Below are positions 25,458 through 35,214 of a stretch of 64,000 nt of DNA, piece after piece; the stretch's first letter is position 1, and the number at the start of each line of letters is the position of its first letter. The notes beneath the pieces are model-generated. The model had not been told where the DNA came from, did not search any database, and worked only from the letters and a program-made list of their open reading frames with translations. Origin of the DNA: Enterobacteriaceae bacterium 4M9 (GTDB taxonomy: Bacteria > Pseudomonadota > Gammaproteobacteria > Enterobacterales > Enterobacteriaceae). The DNA lies in NCBI GenBank assembly GCA_010092695.1, contig JAADJJ010000001.1, positions 4,402,001-4,466,000 of the forward strand. Reading direction: 5' to 3'. The position numbers were made by a program, and so were the translations under genes.

Positions 25458-25982
25458 TCAGTGATGATATCCGGGCATGACCATGCTGCTACCAATAACG
25501 AGCTCATCGTCTGAATAATACATACTCGTTATTTTTTTGCAGGCTGTCACCCGGTAAATAGAGTTGTTTTTTGCAAAGGAGGTTTTCACACTAAAATTAT
25601 AATCTGATAATTTTTTCCGCAATGTACATTGTGAGCCACTTTTTGCTGGAATATGCACAACAGAATACTCACCTGTTTGATAAGCAATTTCCTCAACATG
25701 GAGATCAAATAACACATCCCCAGGGTCTGCAATAGCTGGAATATGTTTCCTCAGAAGCTCAATATCTTTCGCCTGTAAATTTTTATCGTTAAACAATATC
25801 GCCCGCTGGGAAATTATACCAACCGCCTGAGAAGCTATTTTTTCAGCGCTATAATTCAACACCATCGTGTAAGCCTGCTGAAAAGTGTAAATAAAAAGCC
25901 CAGAAAAAAACATTAATACAAAAACAGCCTCGATAGCAACGCTACCCTTTTCACAATGATAAAACCTATCTGTAATAGTCAT
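25458..25982 (-). CDS. tadF: Tad pseudopilin TadF
   Basis: The 174-residue minor pseudopilin has the N-terminal pattern CEKGSVAIEAVFVLMFFSGLF. Gly before the hydrophobic helix marks the prepilin-peptidase cleavage site, and Glu at +5 is conserved. The exported part is rich in polar residues and has two Cys late in the chain. A TTG upstream at 25994 opens the frame, but the ATG at 25982 has GAGG upstream. It overlaps the end of tadE. Confidence 0.82.
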   Translation of the reverse strand: MTITDRFYHCEKGSVAIEAVFVLMFFSGLFIYTFQQAYTMVLNYSAEKIASQAVGIISQRAILFNDKNLQAKDIELLRKHIPAIADPGDVLFDLHVEEIAYQTGEYSVVHIPAKSGSQCTLRKKLSDYNFSVKTSFAKNNSIYRVTACKKITSMYYSDDELVIGSSMVMPGYHH

Positions 25983-26430
25983 TAACAGTGACAACCTCTC
26001 TCTCCAGGTTCACAGGAAGGCCAAATAAATCACATATCTCATCGCTGGTCGCCAGACGTTTAACTTCATAAATAAATTTGATTACTTTACTTTTTTCGGT
26101 ACAACTTTCAGGCGTATTTGTTGACAGGTCTCGATAGCACTCAACAGTTGAGGGCTGATATTTGATTGCATTGAAATAACTTCCTTGCGATAACTCGTGT
26201 AATTGCTTATCAAATAAAGATGACAAATTCTCAGGCGAACCTCTTAGTAAAGCAAGATCAACCCTCTCTGTCGCCAGTGATTCATTTAAAGCAATAATCG
26301 ACATATCATTTTGAAATTTCAAAAACTCATAGTTAAACATTATGAATATGAAAATAATCATAAAAACCATAGAGGTTTCAATGGAAGCGATACCCGATTC
26401 AGAGTCAAAATTTTCCAGAAATTTTTTCAT
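25966..26430 (-). CDS. tadE: Tad pseudopilin TadE
   Basis: The protein has about 154 residues, with prepilin-like N-terminus DSESGIASIETSMVFMIIF: Gly-Ile cleavage point and Glu at +5, then a hydrophobic helix. Pseudopilins TadE and TadF are processed by TadV and needed for Flp fibre assembly. Starts at 26430, 26451 and 26484 are all possible. I chose the ATG closest to the upstream stop (26432), as the usual leader length is about 15 residues; the ribosome site is weak. Confidence 0.8.
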   Translation of the reverse strand: MKKFLENFDSESGIASIETSMVFMIIFIFIMFNYEFLKFQNDMSIIALNESLATERVDLALLRGSPENLSSLFDKQLHELSQGSYFNAIKYQPSTVECYRDLSTNTPESCTEKSKVIKFIYEVKRLATSDEICDLFGLPVNLEREVVTVNDYYR

Positions 26431-26431
26431 A

Positions 26432-27178
26432 TCATTGTAATTTACTTGCATCGAGTTCTTTAATGATATTATTAGCATCTTCAACCGAATAGCGGGTTAA
26501 CAGTAACTCATGGGCACGCCCCCTACTCCCTTCACTGATGAGGGCAAGTACCAAATTTGAGAAAATTTGTCTCGTCTCCTGCTCCTGGTAAGCCTGATTA
26601 AAAACATCAGCAACGGGTGTTGCATTACTGCTTTTTGTTTTCTTCATCCACTTTGCCAGATTAATATTCTGTACAAGGACATCATTACCCGGTAAGTATT
26701 GCCGTGCTTTATCAAGAAGTGCCAGGCAGATATCAAACTCATTTTTTTTACAATGCGCAATAGCGGCATACATCATGCTCTTTCCTTTATCTTCATCTCC
26801 CTGCAGTGAGCTATTTTGAATAAGATCGTCATATTGCCCAAGAGCGCTGTCAAACTCATTGCGCAACAAATTATTCCGTAATAATGCTATTTTCAAACGT
26901 GCATAATTTCGGCTATTTGGTTCAACCATTTTGAGTAGTGCTGTTAATTCATGATTTTCCATATCATAACGGTTGAGTTGATGATAAATCTCAGCCAGTC
27001 TAAAACGCACATCGGCATCATGGATATTTTTCTGAGCCTCTATCTTGGTTAGCTCCAGCGCTTTTTCAAGCGCGCCGACTTCTACAGCTAACGCGGCGGT
27101 TTGTCGGCTATCTCGGGAACCGTTGACCTGCGAACATGAGCAAGCCAGCAAGACGAATAAGAAAATGAGTTTTTTCAT
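26432..27178 (-). CDS. tadD: Tad lipoprotein with TPR repeats, TadD
   Basis: The 248-residue lipoprotein has lipobox LLAC (Cys13) at the N-terminus. The helical repeats have a TPR pattern, for example VRFRLAEIYHQLNRYDMENH and AAIAHCKKNEFDICLALLDKA. TadD is the presumed pilotin or assembly factor for the RcpA secretin. The ATG overlaps the TGA of tadC in an ATGA junction. Confidence 0.87.
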   Translation of the reverse strand: MKKLIFLFVLLACSCSQVNGSRDSRQTAALAVEVGALEKALELTKIEAQKNIHDADVRFRLAEIYHQLNRYDMENHELTALLKMVEPNSRNYARLKIALLRNNLLRNEFDSALGQYDDLIQNSSLQGDEDKGKSMMYAAIAHCKKNEFDICLALLDKARQYLPGNDVLVQNINLAKWMKKTKSSNATPVADVFNQAYQEQETRQIFSNLVLALISEGSRGRAHELLLTRYSVEDANNIIKELDASKLQ

Positions 27179-28086
27179 GAGATCATATCCAGGGAAAGGT
27201 TTTGCATGGAACGTAAAAGACCCGGTAAAATAATTTCCACAATAATCGGGAACATAATAAATAAAATTAGTGGAATGCCCATTTTTGCATTAACTGCACC
27301 AATTTTCTCCTCTGTCTCTATAAAGTGAAACTGACGAATCTCCTGGGAAAGGGTTTGCAAACTGACATGCATACCGGCACCAAACTGTGCAGAGTTTTTT
27401 ACCGTTGAATTAAACTCCTGCACTTCCATCAAAGGTACATCCTGATATAAACGGTCACAGGCTTCTTCCAGAGAGGCGTATTTAATCGTGTTACTAAAGT
27501 TAAAAATGCTATGAGCAAGTAACGGCGAAAATCGACTTAGCAAAGGCGTAATCGAATCGACTGATGCCGTTAACGTCATCCCTGTTTTTATACACGTAGA
27601 CATTAAGTCAAGAAAATAGACAAAGTTTGATCTAAAGTTAAGGATTTCTTTTTTATGTCTACGTTCAAGATACATTTTTAAAGCAATATAATAAATTACA
27701 CTACAAACTGGAAATAAAATGAAGGATGAGCCACCCAGTATCACTTTCCCTGTCAGGATCATCAGTAAAATGAGGTATATCGCAACAGCACTCAGGTAAA
27801 ACAGCGTGCTTTGCTCATTATTATGATAACCTGCATTCTTTACCAGCTCATGAAACTGGGTGTGACTCAGGTGCTGCTCGTTAAAGAAATACACCTTTTG
27901 GCGTATATTACTAAACACATTTTTCAATTTGTTCGATAAGCTGAGATACTCAGAAATTGTGTCATGCTTCGAGACAATAAAATAAAAACGATCATAATAC
28001 TCCTCTTCATTTTTTTGTTTTTTTACGACCAAAATGAAAACGATCACACCAATAATAAAAACGATAATTGACGCTATCTGGATCAC
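27175..28086 (-). CDS. tadC: Tad inner-membrane platform protein TadC
   Basis: The 303-residue type II secretion F-domain protein has an N-terminal helix, a helix pair near 95-135 and two C-terminal helices, around the cytoplasmic stretch DLMSTCIKTGMTLTASVDSI. With TadB it forms the platform on which TadA acts. The start is a GTG overlapping the tadB stop in GTGA. Confidence 0.88.
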   Translation of the reverse strand: MIQIASIIVFIIGVIVFILVVKKQKNEEEYYDRFYFIVSKHDTISEYLSLSNKLKNVFSNIRQKVYFFNEQHLSHTQFHELVKNAGYHNNEQSTLFYLSAVAIYLILLMILTGKVILGGSSFILFPVCSVIYYIALKMYLERRHKKEILNFRSNFVYFLDLMSTCIKTGMTLTASVDSITPLLSRFSPLLAHSIFNFSNTIKYASLEEACDRLYQDVPLMEVQEFNSTVKNSAQFGAGMHVSLQTLSQEIRQFHFIETEEKIGAVNAKMGIPLILFIMFPIIVEIILPGLLRSMQNLSLDMIS

Positions 28087-29006
28087 AACTCAACCTTCTT
28101 GATCATCCGGGATATAATGACAAAACCCAGCGAAACGCTAGTAACCACATAGATCAAAACATAGCGTCCGTAAAGCGCAGTAAACAGATAATTAAAATTC
28201 GCTTGTGAAAACGCATACATAATACCGAGCATAATAGCTGGCAGCGTTGCCAGAATAAACGCCGCCCCTCGGGACTCTGACGTTAGCGCTCTGGTTTTCT
28301 TTTTAATTATCTGTGAGGAAATCAAATCATCTGCCAGTGACATCAGCGTATCTTTCAGGCTACTTCCTTTTTGCACAGAGATCTTTAAATAAGAGCTAAA
28401 GACATAGTAACCTTTATAGGGATATATAATCTCCCCTTTATCCAGTATTTCTTCAAAGCTTATGCCAGTTTTGAGCTGTAACGAAATCCGTTTGAACTCT
28501 CGTTGCATAATACCATTCAGATTAAGTGCTGCTGAGTCAATAGACGTATAAAGCGTTTGCCCTACGCCGAGGTTACGGCTAATCAGTCGCAGTGCATAGG
28601 GAAAGTGAATCTCAAAATAGTCACTAAAGGCTTTTTTATATTTTTTTATCACTATATAAATAGCTGTAGCAACCGTTCCTCCCATCGAGAGTACATACAT
28701 CACGGGTGAGGCATTAAAAGTGAGGCAGCAAAAACCCACAAAAATCACATAGCAAATAGTTAACACGCATGCAATGATTATATTTTTCACGCCATATATA
28801 ATAATAAAGTCAGGTGATGAAACACCACCAAGATAAGACTTTAATTTATCGATTTTATTTTCAGAAACATCATTGGCATTTTTTGTGACAACATCGCCGT
28901 CCATTATTGATGCCAACTTACGCTGAATAAAAAAATCATTCACTTTTTTGAAAACGACCCATCCAGGTAATAAGCAAAATATGAGGAAAGCTAAAAAATT
29001 AGTCAT
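28083..29006 (-). CDS. tadB: Tad inner-membrane platform protein TadB
   Basis: The 307-residue type II secretion F-domain protein has helices at about 5-20, 75-125 and 250-300. The conserved cytoplasmic segment LISRNLGVGQTLYTSIDSAA is followed by QKGSSLKDTLMSLADDLISSQ. It pairs with TadC. The first codons overlap the end of tadA by 8 bp. Confidence 0.88.
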   Translation of the reverse strand: MTNFLAFLIFCLLPGWVVFKKVNDFFIQRKLASIMDGDVVTKNANDVSENKIDKLKSYLGGVSSPDFIIIYGVKNIIIACVLTICYVIFVGFCCLTFNASPVMYVLSMGGTVATAIYIVIKKYKKAFSDYFEIHFPYALRLISRNLGVGQTLYTSIDSAALNLNGIMQREFKRISLQLKTGISFEEILDKGEIIYPYKGYYVFSSYLKISVQKGSSLKDTLMSLADDLISSQIIKKKTRALTSESRGAAFILATLPAIMLGIMYAFSQANFNYLFTALYGRYVLIYVVTSVSLGFVIISRMIKKVEL

Positions 29007-30252
29007 TGATAATTTCCTTCAACTCTTGTTGCAAACCACAAAATGCGACTTTACGGTCAAGAAGGGAATGGGAGAAATTACGCTGATGCTGATAAGATTG
29101 AGTACCATCGAGCTGTTTAATGCTGTTAAGCACAAAAACGTCCTGACTCTGAATTACATCACCTTCAATACCGCCTATTTCGCTAATACACGTCACCTTA
29201 CGTTCGCCAGTGGATAAACGCGCACATTGCACAATAATATCCACTGCCTGGGAGATCTGGCCTTTTTGCGTCCTGGTCGGAATATTGGGGTTTGCCATTG
29301 ATAGCATGCTTTCCAGACGAACTAATGCATCCTTGGGCGTATTGGCGTGAATCGTTGAAAACGATCCATCATGCCCGGTGTTCATTGCCTGTAGCATTTC
29401 AAAAGCCTCTTCACCACGGCACTCACCGATAATAATGCGGTCAGGGCGCATACGCAGTGAGTTAATAACCAGGTCACGGATGCTGATACCGCCTTCCCCA
29501 TCAATGCCTTTGGGGCGAGATTCCAACCGGACAACATGCGCTTTTTGAATCTGCAACTCGGCTGCATCTTCTATTGTTACAACCCTGTCACCGTCGGTAA
29601 TCTCATTTGAAAGGGCATTTAAAAGCGTCGTTTTCCCCGAACCTGTACCGCCGGAAATAATAATATTTGCTTTAACGCGAACCATTAAACTTAAATAATG
29701 TGCCATTTCCGGCGTCATGGAACCAAAACTTATTAAATCAGCCAGCTCCAATTTATCTTCTTTAAATTTACGGATAGATATCGTACAACCATCAAGAGCA
29801 ATAGGTGGGACGATGATGTTTACGCGACTGCCATCCTTTAAACGCGCGTCCACCATTGGCGAACTTTCATCCACACGCCTGCCTATTGCCGCAACAATTC
29901 GCTGCGCGACTCGCATTATTTGCTCGTTACTTTTAAATATTGAATTAAGGCGAATTAATTTCCCAGCTCTTTCAATATATAACGATGATGTCCCGTTTAC
30001 CATGATGTCATTAACAGTAGGATCTTGTAATAGCTCCTGCAATGGCCCAAGCCCGAAGATATCATCATAATAACTCTTTACCAGCTTCTCTATATTTCTC
30101 CTGGTGACGATAATACTCTCACTATCAAGAATTGAAATCAATTGACTCTCAATAAGATCAAGGGTTTCATCAATATCAACAGAGTCATTGCCATCAATAT
30201 TCATTCGGTCAATCAGAAGGCTGCGAACTTTATCGTATTCTTTAATTTGCAT
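28999..30252 (-). CDS. tadA: Tad secretion ATPase TadA (CpaF)
   Basis: The 417-residue hexameric ATPase powers Flp pilus assembly. It has an N-terminal helical domain, Walker A GGTGSGKTT (201-209), Asp box around VTIEDAAELQ, Walker B RPDRIIIGECRGEEA (about 270-283) and His box GSFSTIHANTP. All catalytic elements are intact. It lies between tadZ and tadB in the standard Tad order. Confidence 0.95.
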   Translation of the reverse strand: MQIKEYDKVRSLLIDRMNIDGNDSVDIDETLDLIESQLISILDSESIIVTRRNIEKLVKSYYDDIFGLGPLQELLQDPTVNDIMVNGTSSLYIERAGKLIRLNSIFKSNEQIMRVAQRIVAAIGRRVDESSPMVDARLKDGSRVNIIVPPIALDGCTISIRKFKEDKLELADLISFGSMTPEMAHYLSLMVRVKANIIISGGTGSGKTTLLNALSNEITDGDRVVTIEDAAELQIQKAHVVRLESRPKGIDGEGGISIRDLVINSLRMRPDRIIIGECRGEEAFEMLQAMNTGHDGSFSTIHANTPKDALVRLESMLSMANPNIPTRTQKGQISQAVDIIVQCARLSTGERKVTCISEIGGIEGDVIQSQDVFVLNSIKQLDGTQSYQHQRNFSHSLLDRKVAFCGLQQELKEIIND

Positions 30253-30255
30253 AAA

Positions 30256-31401
30256 TCACCTAAAAATAGCGTCAATGATGTTACTATTATTATTCTTCTT
30301 GAATTTATCAAAAAAAGACTCTGCTTTATCCAGGGTAATAGAATAATCAACTTTTACACCCAGTTTAGAATAAATATCCTTATCGGTAATTCGTAAACCG
30401 GCCTGCACCAAAGGCTGTCGTAAGCAAAAAAGTTTATCTTTACTTTTACCGCTACTTTCCTGCTTAAACGCTATTTTATCTTTCATGAAATTGAGATTGT
30501 AAATAGACTCAATCTGCCCATTAGTCAGTAACACTCGGATATCACTATTATCCAACAGCGCTACGCCGGCTGAAGAGGTCATCAGATAATAGGGGACATT
30601 GATAAAAATAATGCCATAAATATCAGACACGGAATCAATAAAATTATCAATACCTTTAATCAATGAATCTGTATCATTCATACTGATATCATCAATCAAA
30701 AGGTTAAATGATATATAGTCAAAATGGTCATCGAAGGTATTAATTAGCTTACGAGATGATAGCGAATCCAGTTCTTCACCATCTCTGGTTATATGCTGTA
30801 TTGCTTGTTTATTCGCACGTACGCCCAGCTCGGCATCATAATAAATATTTGCCAAATCGCAGTTAATAAACAATGTTGAATATGATTTAAGAATTTCATT
30901 TTTTTTCAAATCACTGAATGTGCGATAACTCAAATTAATATCAGGTGAGGTATTACAGACTGCAATAATCATTGAGGTACGCGAACGGACGTACCCAAAA
31001 CCCTTAAGAATGATTCTTGTCAGTCGCGATAAATCACCATTATCAATAAAATAAGCAGTATAACCCAGTTCTTCAGCATGCCAGGAAGCGTCCAGGGAAT
31101 TATCGGTACCCAATAACACCGAGGGGTAGCGACCACGCAGAATCATGGAAAATTCTTCTACATCGCTATCTGAATATGACGGCCCATCAATAACAAACCA
31201 CAATCGCGTTGGCGTTGAGCCGTAGTCTTCAACAATATCCATTATGTCTTCTGGAGTCGATGCATGATATTCAAGACCAATACCATAAACCCGCAGCGCT
31301 TCTTCCAGAACGTTAACTCTTTTCTTATTGGCACTTAAAAAAAGCACCTGATCTTTCTTTTTTGCCGGGGCAAAGCGCTTTTTTACCTTATCGAAATTCA
31401 T
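30256..31401 (-). CDS. tadZ: Tad localisation protein TadZ (CpaE-like), degenerate ATPase
   Basis: The protein has about 381 residues: an N-terminal receiver-like domain (about 15-120) followed by a ParA/MinD-like fold. The Walker A position near IIAVCNTSPDINLSYRTF lacks the usual GKGGVGKT, so nucleotide binding may be lost, as in several TadZ proteins. TadZ directs the pilus machine to its place in the cell. The ATG at 31401, with GAGGAAG upstream, is preferred to a longer frame from 31464 that overlaps rcpB. Confidence 0.82.
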   Translation of the reverse strand: MNFDKVKKRFAPAKKKDQVLFLSANKKRVNVLEEALRVYGIGLEYHASTPEDIMDIVEDYGSTPTRLWFVIDGPSYSDSDVEEFSMILRGRYPSVLLGTDNSLDASWHAEELGYTAYFIDNGDLSRLTRIILKGFGYVRSRTSMIIAVCNTSPDINLSYRTFSDLKKNEILKSYSTLFINCDLANIYYDAELGVRANKQAIQHITRDGEELDSLSSRKLINTFDDHFDYISFNLLIDDISMNDTDSLIKGIDNFIDSVSDIYGIIFINVPYYLMTSSAGVALLDNSDIRVLLTNGQIESIYNLNFMKDKIAFKQESSGKSKDKLFCLRQPLVQAGLRITDKDIYSKLGVKVDYSITLDKAESFFDKFKKNNNSNIIDAIFR

Positions 31402-31402
31402 A

Positions 31403-31864
31403 CTACTTCCTCGACAAACGATCATTGATACTGGTTGCGCAAACCTCTGTCTGGCTATAATCAAGAATCATCTGATTGGTACTCTTATACCAGTTAAAAT
31501 CATCAAGCTGATTGACATAGCATGTCTTACCACTGTATTTATTCAGCTGTATTTGAATCCCTGCCAGCGCATTGGAAAGTACTAAATCAGATTTTATCCC
31601 ATAGTTTTTCGAAATAATCTCAACGATTTCTTTAGCTGCATCTTCATTTTCTTGATCACTAAAAATCGTAGCGCCGGTGAACCCATTATCTGAATTTTCA
31701 TAAATAATTTGCTCAAGTCTTGAATATGCATAAGCATCATGATTAGTGCTTAATTTAATAACCACCACATTATCCCTTGTTGGCTTCAACGTGGAATCTG
31801 TCATACTGCACGCACTGACAGCCAAAGCAATTGCTATCGTCGTTAATAGTTTAATCAATGACAT
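31403..31864 (-). CDS. rcpB: Tad-locus lipoprotein in the RcpB position
   Basis: The 153-residue lipoprotein has lipobox VSAC (Cys19). The body is a small alpha/beta domain with two late Cys, reminiscent of the CpaD/RcpB outer-membrane component that accompanies the secretin. Assignment rests mostly on position, between rcpA (14-bp overlap) and tadZ. Direct sequence recognition is weak. Confidence 0.65.
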   Translation of the reverse strand: MSLIKLLTTIAIALAVSACSMTDSTLKPTRDNVVVIKLSTNHDAYAYSRLEQIIYENSDNGFTGATIFSDQENEDAAKEIVEIISKNYGIKSDLVLSNALAGIQIQLNKYSGKTCYVNQLDDFNWYKSTNQMILDYSQTEVCATSINDRLSRK

Positions 31865-33110
31865 AGTCTGCCTCTTTTATTAACTCAACAGTCGATTTGC
31901 GATTTACCTTGTTAACATTAAAAAAAGTTTCCCACGGGCTTGAAAAACTGGCTACTGGCATATTAATCGCATTTTTCTCTACAGGTTTTACATATTCCAC
32001 TGTTGCAAAAATAACTAGCTCACTTCTGCCACTGGTAAAGCCAACAGACTTAAATAATGCGCCAAGCATGGGTATATCTGTAAGCCCAGGAACTTTATTA
32101 ACATATTGCGTCTGATTACTGTCAATAAGCCCCCCGAGAACAAAACTCTCCCCATCTCGCATACGGACCGATGTGGCTACATTACGAGTGTTAATTGTTG
32201 GCAATTCGGTATTTTCATATTTGTAATAACCACCAATTTGCGACGACTCTACGGTCACGTCCATACTGATGGAGGCATCCGTATTGATTGCTGGGGCAAA
32301 ATTGAGCTTCACGCCATAGTCTTTCCATTCGACCGTTGAGCCATTTTCACTGCGCTGGAAAATAGGGATCTGTCCACCACCGTGAAAACTTGCCGTCTTA
32401 CCGTTAGTCACCGTAAGGCTTGGGGTCGTGAGCACATTGGCAAGGTTATTTTTCGCCAGTGCATTAATCGCAACACCCAGTGAGTTAAAGCTCATCCCTT
32501 TTACCATTGAGCTATAGAGTCCACCGCTTATGGTTAGATCACCACCATTAGAGGAAAGTGAAGCCTGACCCCAGTCAATTCCCAGTGTTTCCGTCACATC
32601 CTTCGAGACTTCAGCCACAGTAACGCGTATTTTGATCTGCTGATTCTTCTGCGTGACCAGCGAGTACTTCACCTGTTCATCACTGAAATTTTCCTGTACC
32701 AGATCTTTAATATATTCAATATCTTCACTGGTACTCACGGTGCCGCTAATTGTTAGCGAATTTCCCGTATCAATAGCCTTAACCTCTTTAAAACCTTCAT
32801 TGATTAACAGCGTATTAATCGTTGTCGCTTGACCACGGAAATCATTAACTGCAATTGGAATAGTACGTCTTTCTCCCTGCTTGCCATTAATAATAATATT
32901 TGTCTGCCCACTCAACTTACCAAATATATAAATATTATTTTCATCAATCACTCTGAAATCAGCCACCTCAGGCGAACCGATAACCACAGTGTCAATTTCA
33001 AAATCAACTCTATATTCTTTAGCCTTATTAACATCAACATCCAGTGCAAGACAGAGATGACTAAAGGTGATCAACAGGATGCCACCCAGCGCCTTCTTAA
33101 TTACGCCCAT
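31851..33110 (-). CDS. rcpA: Flp pilus secretin RcpA (CpaC)
   Basis: The 419-residue outer-membrane secretin has a signal peptide ending LCLA. An N-terminal pilus-assembly domain follows (EYRVDFEIDTVVIGSPEVADF), then a BON-like fold near 95-150. The C-terminal secretin core carries the signature VPGLTDIPMLGALFKS. It should form the multimeric exit pore of the Flp pilus. It overlaps rcpC by 14 bp and rcpB by 14 bp. Confidence 0.93.
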   Translation of the reverse strand: MGVIKKALGGILLITFSHLCLALDVDVNKAKEYRVDFEIDTVVIGSPEVADFRVIDENNIYIFGKLSGQTNIIINGKQGERRTIPIAVNDFRGQATTINTLLINEGFKEVKAIDTGNSLTISGTVSTSEDIEYIKDLVQENFSDEQVKYSLVTQKNQQIKIRVTVAEVSKDVTETLGIDWGQASLSSNGGDLTISGGLYSSMVKGMSFNSLGVAINALAKNNLANVLTTPSLTVTNGKTASFHGGGQIPIFQRSENGSTVEWKDYGVKLNFAPAINTDASISMDVTVESSQIGGYYKYENTELPTINTRNVATSVRMRDGESFVLGGLIDSNQTQYVNKVPGLTDIPMLGALFKSVGFTSGRSELVIFATVEYVKPVEKNAINMPVASFSSPWETFFNVNKVNRKSTVELIKEADYVID

Positions 33111-34002
33111 TTGAACTTTTCGCTCCCCTAATTTCGATTACTTTCGTTTTTTTCTCGGCCAGAGGTGCGCCAGAAACAATATCCGAAGCAGTTATTTCTC
33201 TGGAGTCAATTTCAATATTTGCCAGCGGTTTGTTAAGCACCGTAACCACAGCAGGTGAAGCGAAAAACATGCCCAGAACCTGCGCCTGAATAACGCTGTC
33301 GATATCATTTTTATTAAAATAGGCATACACGATTGTAGTATCCACGGAACTATCAAGTCTGTTGCTACCTTTCTCTTCTTTAGGTGTTTCCAGGAGGCCG
33401 ATTTTTTTCGTCTTATCATTCTCTTTAGGATTACTTTTAACAAACCAAACATTACTGGCAAATTTCTTTACGCGAGTGTCTTTATAATCTTTTCCACCGC
33501 CCCCAGAACTGCCTCTTTTTTGATAAAAATCTTCACGGTAGATTTTGTTATCGTTAGAAATTAAATAAAGGTCAACAAAACCATAATCACCAATCTTTGG
33601 GTTACGAATACTTTCCGAGCTGACAGAGAGGGGAAAAGAAATTAGCTCTGAATCTAACTTTTCAGGCAAACTTTTAATATTAGCAGTTGTCAAGACCTGC
33701 CCCTCTGATATAGCATATTCAGCGATAGCACCCTTGCTAAGTAAAATATTTATCGCGTTTTCATCCAGGGCGCCGACATGTTCCTCTACAGACTCTGCTG
33801 GGCTATATTTTATTGTTTTACGGACAAAAAAATCCTCACCTACAATTTCACCGCCCTGAATATCTTTCTGGGCCACAAAATATATGCTCTCAACACGCTC
33901 GTCCACAACAGGAAGTTGTTCATCAGAATTATTTTTATAAATCCCCATAACGCCAACAAACATTACGATGATGGCCAGGAGTGCTATATATTTATAGCGC
34001 AT
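33097..34002 (-). CDS. rcpC: Flp pilus assembly protein RcpC (CpaB)
   Basis: The 301-residue protein has one N-terminal membrane helix (about 5-22). A beta-clip SAF-like domain follows (about 40-110, YFVAQKDIQGGEIVGEDFF), then the CpaB/RcpC C-terminal domain. It is thought to act with the RcpA secretin in the periplasm. A Gly/Ser/Lys-rich insertion near 165-175 is a local oddity. Confidence 0.88.
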   Translation of the reverse strand: MRYKYIALLAIIVMFVGVMGIYKNNSDEQLPVVDERVESIYFVAQKDIQGGEIVGEDFFVRKTIKYSPAESVEEHVGALDENAINILLSKGAIAEYAISEGQVLTTANIKSLPEKLDSELISFPLSVSSESIRNPKIGDYGFVDLYLISNDNKIYREDFYQKRGSSGGGGKDYKDTRVKKFASNVWFVKSNPKENDKTKKIGLLETPKEEKGSNRLDSSVDTTIVYAYFNKNDIDSVIQAQVLGMFFASPAVVTVLNKPLANIEIDSREITASDIVSGAPLAEKKTKVIEIRGAKSSNGRN

Positions 34003-34019
34003 AGATTTTACCTTTCATT

Positions 34020-34466
34020 TCAAGCGATAAAAGTAAAAATACACAAAGCTACAGCAATGGGTATTCCGTAAGGAACGCCCTCTTTCACAGTATCGAACTT
34101 TGCCACTAGTGCTATTTTTCGCAACACAAAATGCCAGAGTAGCGACCAGATACCGCCTATAAGTAAAATAAAATAGATAATATCTACTTGCCATTCCTCT
34201 GGACATAGTAATAGCGTGACAAACAACAATTTTATGTCACCCATCCCTATTATTTTCTTTAATGATAATGCAATCCCTGCCAGCAGGCTCAAGAAAGGTA
34301 TCAATAACCCACCCTTTGCTAACTGGGCACTATCAGGGAAACTAAGAAAATAGCAAAAACCAATAAACAGCAATAGAACAATGGCGTTATTCGGAATTCG
34401 CCGATGGCAGATATCCATCCAGGTGATATACATCGCCACGACAATTGTTAATACATAAAAAATCAT
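34020..34466 (-). CDS. tadV: Prepilin peptidase TadV (CpaA)
   Basis: The 148-residue integral membrane aspartic protease cleaves Flp prepilins and TadE/TadF after the Gly of their leaders. The two catalytic Asp are visible: Asp18 in WMDICHRRIPN and Asp76 in GMGDIKLL (the GxGD motif). It follows the three flp genes and precedes rcpC. Confidence 0.92.
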   Translation of the reverse strand: MIFYVLTIVVAMYITWMDICHRRIPNNAIVLLLFIGFCYFLSFPDSAQLAKGGLLIPFLSLLAGIALSLKKIIGMGDIKLLFVTLLLCPEEWQVDIIYFILLIGGIWSLLWHFVLRKIALVAKFDTVKEGVPYGIPIAVALCIFTFIA

Positions 34467-34510
34467 AAAATAAAATTACCATGCGCATGACTGTGTCTTA
34501 TTTCTTTATT

Positions 34511-34768
34511 CTAAAGTATTACCTGCTCTAAAATCTTACCTGCTTTAGAAATTGCTTGCTCCATTATCATCCATGCAACCCGAATATAATTAAGGAAATA
34601 GCCGCCATCTGAAAAAATGAAAAATAAACATGATGACATTGCCACGCCAATAATTGCATACTCAATTGCTGTGATCCCGGACTCGTTCTTTAAGCAACTA
34701 CTATTTTGTAAAGCAAACACTTTTGTTTGCATATGAGTGTAAAAGTTTAATATCATACTGCTCAACAT
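34511..34768 (-). CDS. flp: Flp-type pilin (third copy)
   Basis: The 85-residue Flp prepilin has a 31-residue leader ending in Glu-Ser-Gly, cleaved before ITAIEYAIIGVAM. The Flp motif with Glu5-Tyr6 is intact. The mature part has about 54 residues, ends differently from the other two copies (GKILEQVIL) and has a Cys in the hydrophobic helix. It has a GAGAG ribosome site. It may be a minor pilin; that is inference. Confidence 0.88.
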   Translation of the reverse strand: MLSSMILNFYTHMQTKVFALQNSSCLKNESGITAIEYAIIGVAMSSCLFFIFSDGGYFLNYIRVAWMIMEQAISKAGKILEQVIL

Positions 34769-34979
34769 TATTTTCTCTCAAATATAGGCACACGAACAAA
34801 TCCCTACTCTCAACAAGACACACGGCATGTCCCTGAGATCGATAGTATCTACCAGTCAATCTCTAAGAGAAATCAGTGGAATCACTGTAGGTGTGAATAT
34901 TAATTTTGTCATATCAAACGTCGGATGAAATTATAAAATAAATATAAATCACCTACTGCTATAATCGACATTGCAATTT

Positions 34980-35214
34980 TTAATGCAAAATATTACCGGC
35001 CTCAGAGATTGACATCGACATACGCATCCAGGCATATCGTAAAACTTCCATGAAACCACCATCATTGAAAATGAAGAACAAACCTGAAGCCATTGCCACA
35101 CCAATAATGGCATATTCAATTGCTGTTATTCCTTTCTCATTCTTCAGATGTTCAGCATTTTTATAGCCCCCCCCCCTGTTCAAAAACCCAGGAATTTAAA
35201 AAAAATTTACTCAA
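34980..35214 (-). pseudogene. flp: Flp-type pilin (second copy), leader out of frame through a 10-G tract
   Basis: The mature pilin (KNEKG, then ITAIEYAIIGVAMASGLFF) is intact from about 35140 down. The open frame itself reaches only a TTG at 35183 with no ribosome site. An AAGGAG (35225-35230) precedes a TTG at 35214. From there the frame encodes a leader-like peptide beginning MSKFFLNSWVFEQ but runs out of frame at ten Gs (plus-strand C run 35167-35176). With nine Gs the product would have a 28-residue leader and 77 residues in total, exactly like the first copy. It is therefore either switched off in this clone by slipped-strand mispairing, or a fresh frameshift. Confidence 0.75.
35167..35176 (-). 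repeat. Poly-G tract (10) in flp copy 2: probable phase-variation site
   Basis: Ten consecutive C on the plus strand (G on the coding strand) lie inside the leader codons of the second flp gene. An eight-T run (plus-strand A run at 35198-35205) lies 21 bp upstream in the same leader. No other homopolymer this long occurs in a coding position of the tad locus. Confidence 0.8.
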
